A DNA stretch of 48,874 bases from Mycobacterium simiae (GCF_008370645.1 NZ_VTZN01000015.1:1-48874); one strand, 5' to 3'; numbered from the stretch's first letter, positions 25,958-34,745 are shown. Made by a program: numbers and translations. Notes: generated by a model not told the origin, from the letters alone.

Positions 25958-26956
25958 GTGTCGCTGACTACTCGTCTGACCCAATTCTTCGGGATCAAAC
26001 ACCCGATCCTGCTCGCGCCAATGGCTATGACGTCCGGGGGTCGGCTCGCGGCGGCGGTGACTGCCGCTGGTGGCCTGGGCCTTATTGGCGGCGGCTACGG
26101 CGAAGCCGATTGGCTGCGGCGCCAGTTCGACCAAACTGGCGGTGAAAGGGTGGGATGTGGGTTCATTACCTGGAGCCTCGCCCGTCACCCAGAATTGCTC
26201 GACACGAGCCTGGCCCGTGACCCGGCAACGATCATGTTGTCTTTCGGCGATCCACAAAACTTCGCCGATCGCATTCACGCGGCCAACATTCCGTTAACCT
26301 GCCAGGTGCAGACAGTCGGCCAGGCACGCCGTGTCCTCGACGTCCGCCCCGACATCATCATCGCTCAGGGTAGCGATGCAGGCGGACACGGAATGAGTGT
26401 CCGCTCGACTTTCACGCTGATTCCCGATGTCGTCGATCTCGTCGCTGAACACTCGCCTGACACGCTGGTCTTAGCTGCCGGTGGTATCGCAGACGGCCGT
26501 GGGCTTGCAGCGGCGCTGGCACTAGGTGCAGACGGTGCGCTGGTAGGTACCAGGTTTTGGGCCGCCAAAGAGGCGCTGGTGTCAGCGCGATCCCACCAGC
26601 GAGCCATCGAAGCCAGCGGAGACGACACAATCCGCACGCGAGTCTATGACATTGTGCGGCAGCGGGATTGGCCCGAGGAATACAATTTGCGGGTGCTGAG
26701 CAACTCGTTGATTCAGGCGTGGCATGGAAACGAATCCGAACTGATGGCTTGCTTACCAGATACGCTAAGTGCCTACGAAATGGCGGTCTCCGCCGAGGAC
26801 TTCGATATCGTCACCATCCTGGTCGGCGAGGCGGTAGGACTCATTCACGAAATTCGCTCGGCCGCAGACATCATGCGCGAAATGACTCGCGACGCCGCCC
26901 GGATCCTCAACCGGCCGGTTGGGAGATCGCCGGACGAACCTAACCAGAAAGCGTAG
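25958..26956 (+). CDS. Nitronate monooxygenase family flavoprotein
   Basis: FMN-dependent enzyme of the 2-nitropropane dioxygenase/nitronate monooxygenase family, which oxidises nitronates such as propionate 3-nitronate. The 332-residue TIM-barrel protein shows HPILLAPMAMTSGGRLAAAVTAAGG at the N terminus, the AQGSDAGGHG motif carrying the catalytic His near residue 147, and the FMN phosphate site LAAGGIADGRGLAAALALGADGALVGTRF. GTG 25958 is fixed by AAGGGAG at 25944-25950. The substrate is unknown; many mycobacterial paralogues exist. It follows the SRAP gene closely and may be cotranscribed. I do not recall it at this place in M. tuberculosis, so it may mark the left edge of an accessory segment. 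Confidence 0.88.
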   Translation: MSLTTRLTQFFGIKHPILLAPMAMTSGGRLAAAVTAAGGLGLIGGGYGEADWLRRQFDQTGGERVGCGFITWSLARHPELLDTSLARDPATIMLSFGDPQNFADRIHAANIPLTCQVQTVGQARRVLDVRPDIIIAQGSDAGGHGMSVRSTFTLIPDVVDLVAEHSPDTLVLAAGGIADGRGLAAALALGADGALVGTRFWAAKEALVSARSHQRAIEASGDDTIRTRVYDIVRQRDWPEEYNLRVLSNSLIQAWHGNESELMACLPDTLSAYEMAVSAEDFDIVTILVGEAVGLIHEIRSAADIMREMTRDAARILNRPVGRSPDEPNQKA

Positions 26957-26988
26957 GTAGGTCTCTTAGCGGTCCGCGGGTCCTACCT
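26955..26988. terminator. Inverted repeat between convergent genes
   Basis: AGGTAGG (26955-26961) pairs with CCTACCT (26982-26988) around a 20-base loop that contains a further self-pairing GCGGTCCGC. It overlaps the stop codon of the nitronate monooxygenase gene and lies before the 3' end of the convergent regulator gene. Likely a bidirectional terminator. The rest of the gap to 27138 holds only a perfect 12-bp palindrome, TATCCATGGATA, at 27052-27063, of unknown meaning. Confidence 0.5.
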
Positions 26989-27138
26989 GGGTACCATCAG
27001 CGAAACATCGCAACCACAGCCGTGATGGTGAGCCCGACAAATCCACGGTAATATCCATGGATACTCCACGTTCTGGATAATCGCGTTGCACAAACTCATC
27101 GTGGCAAAGTAGCGGCCGCAATGGGTCCGGATAACCGC

Positions 27139-28359
27139 TCAGGGCAGACGCTTTTGGACCTCGAAGGCCAGACGCAGCTCAGCGAGATCATTTGGGCGCG
27201 AAAGTGATCGACCGGTCAGCCGCTCGATGCGGTGCAGCCGGTGCCGCACGGTATTGGGGTGGCAGTAAATCTTTGCTGCGGTGTCGTTGGCGGAGCCGCC
27301 GGCCTGCAGCCAAGCTTGGAAGGTTTCGAGCAGTGTCGAGCGTTCTTCGGCCGGCAGCGTGTCCAAGCGCCCGATCACGGAAGCTCTGATCTTGGCCATG
27401 ACATCTGGGGCGCTGACCGCCGCGACCGCGAGCGGCGTGTCGTCGAAGACGCTAACCAGTGAGTCGCCCGGTGGCTTTTCGGTGACCGCGAGCCGCGCAA
27501 ATCGCAGGCCGTCGTAGGTTTCGGCGAGTTCGCGATATGGCTGGCTGACGCCCACCCGCGCGGTAGCGGATTGCTCGAGCACCTCGACGAGCGCACTGCG
27601 GGTATCGAGCGGTCGGGGCCCGCGCAGATGGACGATGCCGACCTGCAAGTCGGGCAACAGCCGCCAGGCCGATCGGATATCGCGGGCGGAGAGCTTGTTT
27701 TCGATCGTCGGCAATCCCAGCTTGCCGATTGCTGGCAGCTGCGCTGCCACGACAACGTACGGGCCGGAAGTGGGCAGCCGCAGCACGTCTGCTACCTCCC
27801 AGAGGCTGTGAGTGTCGGTGATCCGACCCAACAGCAGCGCTTCGACTAGGGCTGACCGCTCTTCCTCCCGCTCCAAAATTTGTGTGGTCAGCTGTTGGCG
27901 GTAGGCGCTGGCCATCGCTTGCGTGAAGGTCTCTTGCGCTAGGAATATCCGTGCGGTGGCATCCAGGATCGCCTCGGTAGATATGGTGGCGGCGCGCGCG
28001 GTCGCAAGGGTCTGCTCCCACATGAATCGGAAACCAATGCGATAGGCGGTCATCACCGCGGGCAGCGGCACACCGGCAACCGCGCGGGTGGTTCCGGTGC
28101 GCTCAGCGGGCGCCACATCCACGTCGTGCCCGACGAGCGAATCAAAGACGTACGTCAGGTTCGCCACACAACTGTCGCGCACGTCGTCCTTGGTAATCAC
28201 AGTGCCGTCGCGATACACGTCGATCTCTCGGCAGAGCAGATCAGCCATCGCATCGCCCAATTGTGCAGCGCTTGCCAGCATGAGCTTGCCGAGCTCGGCG
28301 ATGTGTGGATCTGAAGTGGCGTTAGACCGGCCACCAGCTGGGTGTATTGCCGCACACAT
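27139..28359 (-). CDS. PucR/CdaR-type transcriptional regulator
   Basis: 406-residue regulator. The N-terminal region (about 15-170) is an all-helical domain as in RsbT-like or GGDEF-less PucR proteins. The middle (about 180-310) is a GGDEF-like degenerate domain with ARVGVSQPYRELAETYDGLRFARLAV. The C-terminal helix-turn-helix (about 350-400) has TLLETFQAWLQAGGSANDTAAKIYCHPNTVRHRLHRIERLTG, diagnostic of the PucR HTH_30 family. Such proteins control metabolism of small molecules, often the neighbouring operon. It is divergent from fadD-phaC-phaZ, with 142 bases between the starts and an inverted repeat in between, so regulation of PHA metabolism is a reasonable inference. ATG 28359, weak ribosome site AAGG. 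Confidence 0.88.
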   Translation of the reverse strand: MCAAIHPAGGRSNATSDPHIAELGKLMLASAAQLGDAMADLLCREIDVYRDGTVITKDDVRDSCVANLTYVFDSLVGHDVDVAPAERTGTTRAVAGVPLPAVMTAYRIGFRFMWEQTLATARAATISTEAILDATARIFLAQETFTQAMASAYRQQLTTQILEREEERSALVEALLLGRITDTHSLWEVADVLRLPTSGPYVVVAAQLPAIGKLGLPTIENKLSARDIRSAWRLLPDLQVGIVHLRGPRPLDTRSALVEVLEQSATARVGVSQPYRELAETYDGLRFARLAVTEKPPGDSLVSVFDDTPLAVAAVSAPDVMAKIRASVIGRLDTLPAEERSTLLETFQAWLQAGGSANDTAAKIYCHPNTVRHRLHRIERLTGRSLSRPNDLAELRLAFEVQKRLP

Positions 28360-28377
28360 ACTGCAAGACCTTAAGCG

Positions 28378-28399
28378 CGCGCACCTGCGGATGTGCGCG
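28378..28399. promoter_or_regulatory. Inverted repeat in the pucR-fadD divergent region
   Basis: CGCGCAC (28378-28384) and GTGCGCG (28393-28399), perfect 7-bp arms, 8-base spacer, 19 bases upstream of the regulator start and 103 before fadD. The place is right for an autoregulatory operator. Confidence 0.45.
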
Positions 28400-28501
28400 G
28401 TAACACCGAACCGGCCCTGAGGTTGTCCGCCGCAACATTGTGACCCCTACTGTCCCGAATGACCATTTACACAGCAGCCCAAGCACCTACGGAGACACCT
28501 G

Positions 28502-30007
28502 ATGACCAGCCTAACCGCCCACCTCGTCGCATCGAAAGAAATGTACCCCCAACGCATTGCGCTGCGCTGCGACGATCTACAGATCACCTTCAGCGAGTTG
28601 CACACCGCGGCCGCTCGGGTGGCGACATTGCTGGAGTACGCCGGGATCAAGCCAGGTGATCGAGTCGGCTTGATGTTGCCCAATACTTCCGAGTACGCCA
28701 TTGCGTTCTACGGGATCATGTATCGCGGCGCGGTCGCGGTCCCGATGAACCCGCTGCTGAAGGCCCGCGAGGTGGAGTACTACCTCTCCAACAGCGGCGC
28801 CAAGGCGCTGTTCGCGACAGCTGACTTTGCCGATGAGGCCACCGCGGGCGCCGCCAAAGTAGGCGTGCGGAACTGGATCGTCGACGACGCGCTGGCCAAG
28901 CTGGTCCAAGACCTTCCCGCCCAAGAATTTCCGGTGGATCGCACCGACGACGAAATCGCGATCATCTTGCATACGTCAGGCACGACCGGAAAACCTAAGG
29001 GCGCCATGCTCACTCACGCGAACCTAGGCCGCAATGCCGAGGTCAGCGTTCGCACGTTGATCAACACCGGGCCAAACGACGTGGTAATGGGTTGCCTACC
29101 GCTGTTTCACGTCTTCGGTCTGACCTGCGGACTTATCGCTTCTGTGCTCGCCGGCGCGATGTTAACCCTGATCCCGCGGTTCGACCCGCGCAAGGCGCTT
29201 GAGGTCATCGAGCGTGACGGCGTCACCGTGTTTCAAGGTGTGCCGACAATGTATTTGGCACTGCTCGGCGTGGCCGACACGGTCCAACCGGAGGCGGCGC
29301 AGAGTCTGCGAGTCTGCGTTTCCGGTGGCGCGGCGCTGCCTGTCCAGGTGCTCGACGACTTCGAAAAGACTTTTGGCTGTTCCGTTCTCGAGGGCTACGG
29401 CCTTTCCGAAAGCACCGCGGCGGCCTCGTTCAATCACCCTCACCGACCGCGCAAGGTTGGCTCTATCGGCATGCCTATTGAAGGCGTCCAGATGCGGGTC
29501 GTTGACCTAGCCGGAGCTGAGGTCGCGCAGGGGGAGACCGGCGAGATCCAAATCAGCGGTCACAACGTGATGAAGGGCTACTGGAACCTGCCGGACGCAA
29601 CCCGAGACACCATAACTGCCGAGGGTTGGCTGGCCACCGGTGACATAGGACGAGTCGACGAAGACGGCTACTTCTACATCGTCGACCGCACCAAGGACAT
29701 GATTATCCGCGGCGGCTACAACGTTTACCCACGTGAGATCGAGGAAGTGCTCTATGAGCATCCAGCGGTTGCCGAAGCTGCCGTGATCGGAATCCCGCAC
29801 GATTCCCTCGGCGAGGAAGTCAGCGCTGCCGTCGCTCTCAAGAAAGGCGCGACAGCGAACCCCGACGAGCTGCGCGAGTACGTCAAGGCCCGGGTAGCCG
29901 CCTACAAGTACCCACGCGTGCTCTGGCTCGTCGACGCATTGCCCAAAGGACCCACCGGAAAGGTCCTCAAGCGTGAAATCACCGTCCCTACAACCGAAAG
30001 CAAATGA
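28502..30007 (+). CDS. Acyl-CoA synthetase (fatty-acid CoA ligase, FadD type)
   Basis: ANL-superfamily enzyme that activates a fatty acid to acyl-CoA through an acyl-adenylate. The 501-residue product has the P-loop TSGTTGKPKGAML near residues 159-171, the GYGLSES motif near 298, the TGDIGRVDEDGYFYIVDRTKDMIIRGGYNVYP hinge region (about 379-410), and the catalytic lysine in GPTGKVLKREI near residue 491. ATG 28502 has GGAG at 28491-28494. The stop overlaps the next gene's start by four bases (ATGA). In this operon it would supply acyl-CoA or 3-hydroxyacyl-CoA precursors for PHA synthesis or recycle acids released by the depolymerase. Chain-length preference cannot be told. Confidence 0.92.
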   Translation: MTSLTAHLVASKEMYPQRIALRCDDLQITFSELHTAAARVATLLEYAGIKPGDRVGLMLPNTSEYAIAFYGIMYRGAVAVPMNPLLKAREVEYYLSNSGAKALFATADFADEATAGAAKVGVRNWIVDDALAKLVQDLPAQEFPVDRTDDEIAIILHTSGTTGKPKGAMLTHANLGRNAEVSVRTLINTGPNDVVMGCLPLFHVFGLTCGLIASVLAGAMLTLIPRFDPRKALEVIERDGVTVFQGVPTMYLALLGVADTVQPEAAQSLRVCVSGGAALPVQVLDDFEKTFGCSVLEGYGLSESTAAASFNHPHRPRKVGSIGMPIEGVQMRVVDLAGAEVAQGETGEIQISGHNVMKGYWNLPDATRDTITAEGWLATGDIGRVDEDGYFYIVDRTKDMIIRGGYNVYPREIEEVLYEHPAVAEAAVIGIPHDSLGEEVSAAVALKKGATANPDELREYVKARVAAYKYPRVLWLVDALPKGPTGKVLKREITVPTTESK

Positions 30008-31704
30008 TAACCGTGGCAACTGCGCTAACGAAACCCGATGAGCTGGCGACACCGCTAGACCTGCTGCTCACCAGCGCCACCCGGCCGTTTGTCAACCGGA
30101 TGCTACCGAACACCACGTGGGCGCGTTTCGGTGCCAATCTCGCGCAACGCCCCGGCGCCGTGGCGGGCCGCGCGGCCGCGCTTACTCGTGAACTCGGCAG
30201 CATTGCCGCCGGAAGGTCACACCGCGCTCCGGCGCGGGCCGATACCCGGTTTGCCGATGCTGCCTGGCAAGAAAATCCGCTGCTGTACCGGATCATGCAG
30301 GCATATTTGGCCGGCGCGGAGGCAGCCGAGGGGTTGCTCGCCGACGCAGCGCTGGATTGGCGTGACCACGAAAAGATGCAGTTTGTCGTCGACAACGTCG
30401 TGGAGGGCCTGGCGCCCAGTAACAACCCGCTGATTAGTCCGCTGGGCTGGAAGGCTCTGATCGACACTGGCGGCCTCAGTGCGGTGCGAGGTGTTAAAGC
30501 CTTTGCCCGGGACCTGCTTTCGAAGCCCCGCGTGCCGGCGATGGTCGAGCCCGACGCCTTCTCTGTGGGGGAGACCGTCGCTATCACCAAAGGCGCGGTG
30601 GTACTGCGGACCTCGATGTTCGAGTTGATCCAGTATGCGCCGCAGACGCCGACGGTGCGTACGATCCCGTTGCTCATGGTGCCGCCGGTGATCAACAAGT
30701 TCTACATCATGGACATCGGACCTGGGCGCAGCATGATCGAGTACTTCGTTCAGCAGCGTCAGCAAGTATTTGCTATCTCGTGGCGCAATCCGCAGGCCCG
30801 CCACCGGGATTGGGGTTTCAACGCCTATGGCGCGGCGATCGTGGAGGCAATGGACGCGGTGCAGAAAGTCGCCGGGACCAACAGCGTTCACCTGATGGCG
30901 AGCTGCTCGGGGGGCATCATCGCGGCGATGACGGCTGCCCACCTCGCTCATATTGGCGAGGCCGACCGGGTCGCAGGTCTCACCCTGGCCGTTACCGTGC
31001 TGGACGAAATCCGCGCCGGTCTTGCCGCCGCGGCGATGAGTGAGCGGGCCGCACAGGCGGCAATACGAGTTTCGGCTCGGAAGGGCTACCTTGACGGCCG
31101 CGACATGGCAGAAACGTTCGCCTGGCTGCGTCCCACCGACCTGGTGTGGCGCTACTGGGTGAACAACTATGTGCAGGGCCGCAAGCCGGCGCCCTTCGAC
31201 GTGTTGTTTTGGAACGCCGACACCACCCGGATGGCCGCGGCACTGCACCGCGACATGGTGCTCCTGGGTTTGCGCAACGCGCTGGTTACGCCCGGCGGAG
31301 TCAGCATGCTCGGTAGCCCGGTCGACCTGTCCAAGATCAGCTCGGACGCATATGTGATCGGCGGCGTCGCCGACCACATCTCCCCATGGCAAGCGACCTA
31401 CCGTAGTGCCCGATTGCTGGGCAGCAAGGACAATCGCTATGTGCTTTCGACCAGCGGCCACATCGCGGCGCTGGTGAACCCGCCCGGTAACCCGAAAGCG
31501 TCCTTCCGGACCGGTGCGGTCGACGCAGAAAAGCCAGAACAGTGGCTCGAGTCTGCTCGGCAGCTTGCCGGCTCCTGGTGGCCGGACTACGTGGGCTGGC
31601 TAGGTGATCGCAGCGGACCGGAAATCGATGCGCCCAATGCGCTTGGAGAACAAGGTCTTCCGCCGCTGGCGCCGGCCCCGGGCAGTTACGTGATGGAGAA
31701 GTGA
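30004..31704 (+). CDS. phaC: Polyhydroxyalkanoate synthase (PhaC)
   Basis: Polymerises (R)-3-hydroxyacyl-CoA into PHA on granule surfaces. The 566-residue length fits class I/II synthases. Catalytic triad: Cys301 in MASCSGGII (the usual box is GxCxGG; here Ala replaces the first Gly), Asp457 in GGVADHISPW, His486 in TSGHIAALVNPP. Other family marks are PPVINKFYIMDIGPGRSMIEYFV, FAISWRNPQARHRDWGFNAY and the C-terminal SWWPDYVGWLGDRSG. ATG 30004 overlaps the fadD stop; a GTG at 30013 is an alternative start. No phasin gene or phaA/phaB is nearby, so monomers would come from fatty-acid metabolism, pointing to medium-chain PHA by inference. I recall no counterpart at this place in M. tuberculosis. 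Confidence 0.92.
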   Translation: MITVATALTKPDELATPLDLLLTSATRPFVNRMLPNTTWARFGANLAQRPGAVAGRAAALTRELGSIAAGRSHRAPARADTRFADAAWQENPLLYRIMQAYLAGAEAAEGLLADAALDWRDHEKMQFVVDNVVEGLAPSNNPLISPLGWKALIDTGGLSAVRGVKAFARDLLSKPRVPAMVEPDAFSVGETVAITKGAVVLRTSMFELIQYAPQTPTVRTIPLLMVPPVINKFYIMDIGPGRSMIEYFVQQRQQVFAISWRNPQARHRDWGFNAYGAAIVEAMDAVQKVAGTNSVHLMASCSGGIIAAMTAAHLAHIGEADRVAGLTLAVTVLDEIRAGLAAAAMSERAAQAAIRVSARKGYLDGRDMAETFAWLRPTDLVWRYWVNNYVQGRKPAPFDVLFWNADTTRMAAALHRDMVLLGLRNALVTPGGVSMLGSPVDLSKISSDAYVIGGVADHISPWQATYRSARLLGSKDNRYVLSTSGHIAALVNPPGNPKASFRTGAVDAEKPEQWLESARQLAGSWWPDYVGWLGDRSGPEIDAPNALGEQGLPPLAPAPGSYVMEK

Positions 31705-31707
31705 CCC

Positions 31708-32604
31708 GTGGCTAAAACCCACGCCAAGAGTGCGCTTGGCGAGGAGCGCTACTTGTGCGTCGGCGGACAGCGGATCCGAGTTAACGTTCACCAGCGAACC
31801 GGCGTCCCGCTGGTGCTGTGCAATGGTATCGGGGCCAGCCTGGAGGTTCTCGATCCGCTGGTGGAACAACTCGACCGCACGGTCGTCAGGTTCGACGTTC
31901 CCGGGACTGGTGGATCACCCACATCTGTTCTTCCCTATGGGTTTCCCTACCTCGCCTGGATATTGGGCCGACTGCTGTCCAAACTGGGCATCGGGGCGGT
32001 CGATGTCCTTGGACTGTCCTGGGGTGGGGCCCTAGCTCAACAGTTCGCCCTCCAGCATCCGCGCCGGTGCCGGCGCCTAGTGCTAGTCGCGACGGGTACC
32101 GGTGTGATGATGGTACCGGGCCATCCCAGGATACTGGCGAAAATGCTTACTCCACGCCGGTTCTCAGAACCCAACTACGCAGCTTCCATAGCGGGTGAGC
32201 TATACGGCGGTACCGTCCGCGCTCACGGTGAAGACGTGGCCCAACTGTTCTTCCGGCAGCTGCGCGCCGGATCGAAGATTGGCTATTTGCACCAGCTGCT
32301 GGCGGGCTCCGTCTGGACCAGTCTGTTCGCCTTACCGGCGGTACGGCAGGAAACGTTGATCGTAGCCGGCACCGATGACCCGATTATTCCGGTTGCCAAT
32401 GCCCACATCATGAACACGTTGCTGCCGCATTCTCGGCTGCATGTGCATTCCGGGGGACATATCGACCTGGTGCACAACGCGACCGAACTGGCGCCGGTCA
32501 TCGAGCGGTTCCTGGGCAAAGCGGGACGCGAGCGTAACGCCACGGCCAATCGGCCGCTGCTTTTTCGCCATGGCGTTACGCTCGCGCCGCCAAGTCGGCG
32601 GTGA
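31708..32604 (+). CDS. phaZ: PHA depolymerase-like alpha/beta hydrolase (PhaZ type)
   Basis: Intracellular alpha/beta-hydrolase of 298 residues. The nucleophile elbow GLSWGGALAQQFA with Ser104, followed by HPRRCRRLVLVATGTG, is the signature of Pseudomonas-type medium-chain PHA depolymerases. The acid is in AGTDDPIIP and the catalytic His in SGGHIDLV. No signal peptide, so it acts inside the cell. GTG 31708 lies three bases after the phaC stop with GGAGAAG at 31695-31701. The final 30 residues are Arg-rich and extend beyond the fold. It completes a synthesis/mobilisation pair with phaC. An esterase of other substrate is the alternative. Confidence 0.86.
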   Translation: MAKTHAKSALGEERYLCVGGQRIRVNVHQRTGVPLVLCNGIGASLEVLDPLVEQLDRTVVRFDVPGTGGSPTSVLPYGFPYLAWILGRLLSKLGIGAVDVLGLSWGGALAQQFALQHPRRCRRLVLVATGTGVMMVPGHPRILAKMLTPRRFSEPNYAASIAGELYGGTVRAHGEDVAQLFFRQLRAGSKIGYLHQLLAGSVWTSLFALPAVRQETLIVAGTDDPIIPVANAHIMNTLLPHSRLHVHSGGHIDLVHNATELAPVIERFLGKAGRERNATANRPLLFRHGVTLAPPSRR

Positions 32605-32637
32605 CTTCTGTGGCACAGCTGCTTTCCGGCCACAGGC

Positions 32638-33486
32638 TTAAGGCTGGACGTACCCCGGTGGATTGACCTCCTCGACCCACAGGTCGACCCCGAGCTTGGC
32701 GCCCGGTGCGCAGTCATACACCGACAAGTCGGTGACACCGGATTCCACCAGCACGTCTTCGCACAACACCGAATTGCCGGTGTATTCGCGGGAGGGCTTG
32801 TTAAGGATGACGTAGGCCGCGTCGGCATACACCTCGGGCTTGCGGGCCCTTGCCATCGCCTCGGCGCCGCCGAGCAGGTTCTGCACGGCAGCGGTAGCCA
32901 CCAGCGTGCGCGGCCACAAGGTGTTCGACGCGATGCCCGCGTCGCGCATCTCTTCGGCGATTCCCAACGCGCACAGCGTCATGCCGTACTTGGCCATCAT
33001 GTAGGCCGTCGGCTTGAGCCACTTCTTGTCCAGTAGCACCGGTGGGGACAGGGTCAGGATGTGCGGGTTCGCTCGGCCCTTCATGTGCGGGATGCACGCT
33101 TGTGACACTGCGTATGTGCCGCGCACCTGGATTCCGTTCATCAGGTCGAAGCGCTTCATCGGCACTTCGGTGATGGACCCCAAGTTGATGGCCGAGGCAT
33201 TGTTGACGCAGATGTCGATGCCGCCGAATCGTTCTGCAGCCTTGGCCACCGCGGACTCAACTGATTCGGGGTCACGGACGTCCCCGACGATCGGCAGTGC
33301 CTGTCCGCCCGCCTCCTCAAGTTCTTTGGCGGCGGTGTACACCGTGCCGGCAAGTTTCGGATGAGGCTCGGCGGTCTTGGCGACAAGGGCGATGTTGGCG
33401 CCATCGTGCGCGGCCCGTTTCGCGATCGCCAGGCCGATGCCCCGACTAGCGCCTGAGATGAACATGGTCTTGCCGTTGAGAGACAT
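32638..33486 (-). CDS. Short-chain dehydrogenase/reductase (Rv3224 type)
   Basis: 282-residue SDR enzyme with an N-terminal Rossmann motif GASRGIG (residues 12-18), the NNASAI motif, catalytic YMMAK (Tyr and Lys) and long helical C terminus. SDR family members close to this one resemble HSDL2-like and citronellol/citronellal-type dehydrogenases; the substrate is unknown. ATG 33486 is chosen because it begins MSLNGKTMFISGASRG and has AGGG eight bases upstream; the 43-codon upstream extension overlaps the sigH promoter area and is rejected. It is convergent with phaZ (33 bases between stops) and divergent from sigH. This gene resumes the order of the tuberculosis block. Confidence 0.92.
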   Translation of the reverse strand: MSLNGKTMFISGASRGIGLAIAKRAAHDGANIALVAKTAEPHPKLAGTVYTAAKELEEAGGQALPIVGDVRDPESVESAVAKAAERFGGIDICVNNASAINLGSITEVPMKRFDLMNGIQVRGTYAVSQACIPHMKGRANPHILTLSPPVLLDKKWLKPTAYMMAKYGMTLCALGIAEEMRDAGIASNTLWPRTLVATAAVQNLLGGAEAMARARKPEVYADAAYVILNKPSREYTGNSVLCEDVLVESGVTDLSVYDCAPGAKLGVDLWVEEVNPPGYVQP

Positions 33487-33525
33487 GGTCGTCACCCTAA
33501 CGCCACCCGACATATTTCGACGTGC

Positions 33526-33536
33526 GGGACTGTCCC
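33526..33536. promoter_or_regulatory. GGGAC-T-GTCCC palindrome between SDR gene and sigH
   Basis: Perfect 5-bp arms around one base, 40 bases upstream of the SDR start and 12 bases before the -35 element of the putative sigH promoter. Possible operator for either gene. Short, so chance is not excluded. Confidence 0.35.
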
Positions 33537-33547
33537 CACTCTCCGAA

Positions 33548-33574
33548 GGAAATAGCGGGCCTGCTGATGCCGTT
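33548..33574 (+). promoter_or_regulatory. Candidate SigH/SigE-type promoter of sigH
   Basis: GGAAAT at 33548-33553, 17 bases, then CGTT at 33571-33574. This fits the mycobacterial ECF consensus GGAAYA-N16-20-CGTT closely, with one mismatch in the -35 part. sigH is known to be autoregulated from such a promoter. Transcription would start near 33580. Confidence 0.7.
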
Positions 33575-33792
33575 GATTGGTGCGGCTGCTGTAGCCGGGT
33601 CGGCGATAGCAACAAACCAGAGACCGAAGCGAACCCTGTCGGTCGCGGCCTTTAGATTGGGGGAAGGGGAGCCGGGTGCCAACAGCGACGAGCCTGTTAA
33701 GCGAGGAGCAGTTGGAGCGCTTCCTTGCGAGTCCGGTGTCGCTACTGGCGCAGTCCGGTGAGACCGCAACCGAAGGGACCGTGTTAATCAAG

Positions 33793-34443
33793 ATGTCCGA
33801 CATCGATGGCCAGACCGGGCCCGAGGTTCCCAACCCCGAGCCGAACGAGGAGACGGACGAGCAACTGACGGCGCGCTTCGAGCGTGACGCAATTCCTTTG
33901 CTAGACCAGCTGTACGGCGGTGCGCTGCGCATGACGCGAAATCCCGCCGATGCCGAAGACCTACTGCAAGAGACGATGGTGAGGGCTTACGCGGGATTCC
34001 GTTCGTTCCGTGCGGGCACTAACCTCAAGGCTTGGCTGTACCGGATTCTGACCAACACCTACATCAACAGCTATCGCAAGAAGCAACGCCAACCGGTGGA
34101 GTATCCGACCGACGAGATTACCGATTGGCAACTGGCGGCCAACGCCGAGCATTCCTCCACCGGGCTGCGTTCGGCTGAGGTCGAGGCCCTCGAGGCACTG
34201 CCGGACTCCGAGATCAAAGAGGCGCTGCAGGCGTTGCCGGAAGAATTTCGCATGGCAGTGTACTACGCCGACGTCGAGGGCTTCCCGTACAAGGAGATCG
34301 CCGAGATCATGGATACGCCGATTGGCACGGTGATGTCGCGGCTGCACCGCGGTCGACGCCAGCTGCGGGCTCTGCTGGCTGACGTGGCCAAGGAGAGGGG
34401 CTTTGTCCGCGGTGAACAATCCCATGAGGAGGTGTCGTCATGA
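33793..34443 (+). CDS. sigH: ECF sigma factor SigH
   Basis: Master regulator of the thiol-oxidative and heat stress response; directs thioredoxin and chaperone genes. The 216-residue product has region 2 ([41 protein letters not shown]) and region 4 ([44 protein letters not shown]). ATG 33793 matches the start of the tuberculosis protein (MxDIDG). An in-frame GTG at 33676 has a far better ribosome site (AAGGGGA at 33664-33670) and would add 39 residues, so a longer isoform is possible. It overlaps rshA by four bases, coupling sigma and anti-sigma synthesis. Confidence 0.96.
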   Translation: MSDIDGQTGPEVPNPEPNEETDEQLTARFERDAIPLLDQLYGGALRMTRNPADAEDLLQETMVRAYAGFRSFRAGTNLKAWLYRILTNTYINSYRKKQRQPVEYPTDEITDWQLAANAEHSSTGLRSAEVEALEALPDSEIKEALQALPEEFRMAVYYADVEGFPYKEIAEIMDTPIGTVMSRLHRGRRQLRALLADVAKERGFVRGEQSHEEVSS

Positions 34444-34745
34444 GCGATTTTTTCAGCTCAAGCGACTCGTACCCGGCCATTGAGGACTCTCACAGCTACC
34501 TTGGCTGCGCGGAGGTGATTGCGGAGGTGTGGACTCTGCTTGACGGTGAGTGCACACCGGAGACGCGCCAAAAGCTACGCCGACACCTCGAGGCATGCCC
34601 TGGATGCCTGAAGCATTACGGGCTCGAGGAGCGAGTCAAGGTGCTGATCGCGACCAAGTGCAAAGGCGAGAGGGCCCCAGCGGGCCTGCGGGAGCGGGTG
34701 CGGCTGGAGATCAGCCGGACAACCATTATTCGCGCCAGCGAGTAG
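34440..34745 (+). CDS. rshA: Zinc-associated anti-sigma factor RshA
   Basis: Binds and silences SigH under reducing conditions; oxidation of its cysteines releases SigH. The 101-residue product has the ZAS motif HLEACPGC (H, C, C at 49, 53 and 56) plus C23 and C38, and a helical C terminus. PknB phosphorylation is known for the tuberculosis protein. ATG 34440 overlaps the sigH stop and has GAGGAGG at 34426-34432, seven bases upstream. The pair forms the feedback circuit with the promoter at 33548-33574. Confidence 0.96.
   Translation: MSDFFSSSDSYPAIEDSHSYLGCAEVIAEVWTLLDGECTPETRQKLRRHLEACPGCLKHYGLEERVKVLIATKCKGERAPAGLRERVRLEISRTTIIRASE

Noticed and set aside
33487..33615. 43-codon N-terminal extension of the SDR gene
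   Set aside because: It would run into the sigH promoter area, has no ribosome site and precedes a canonical Rossmann start.
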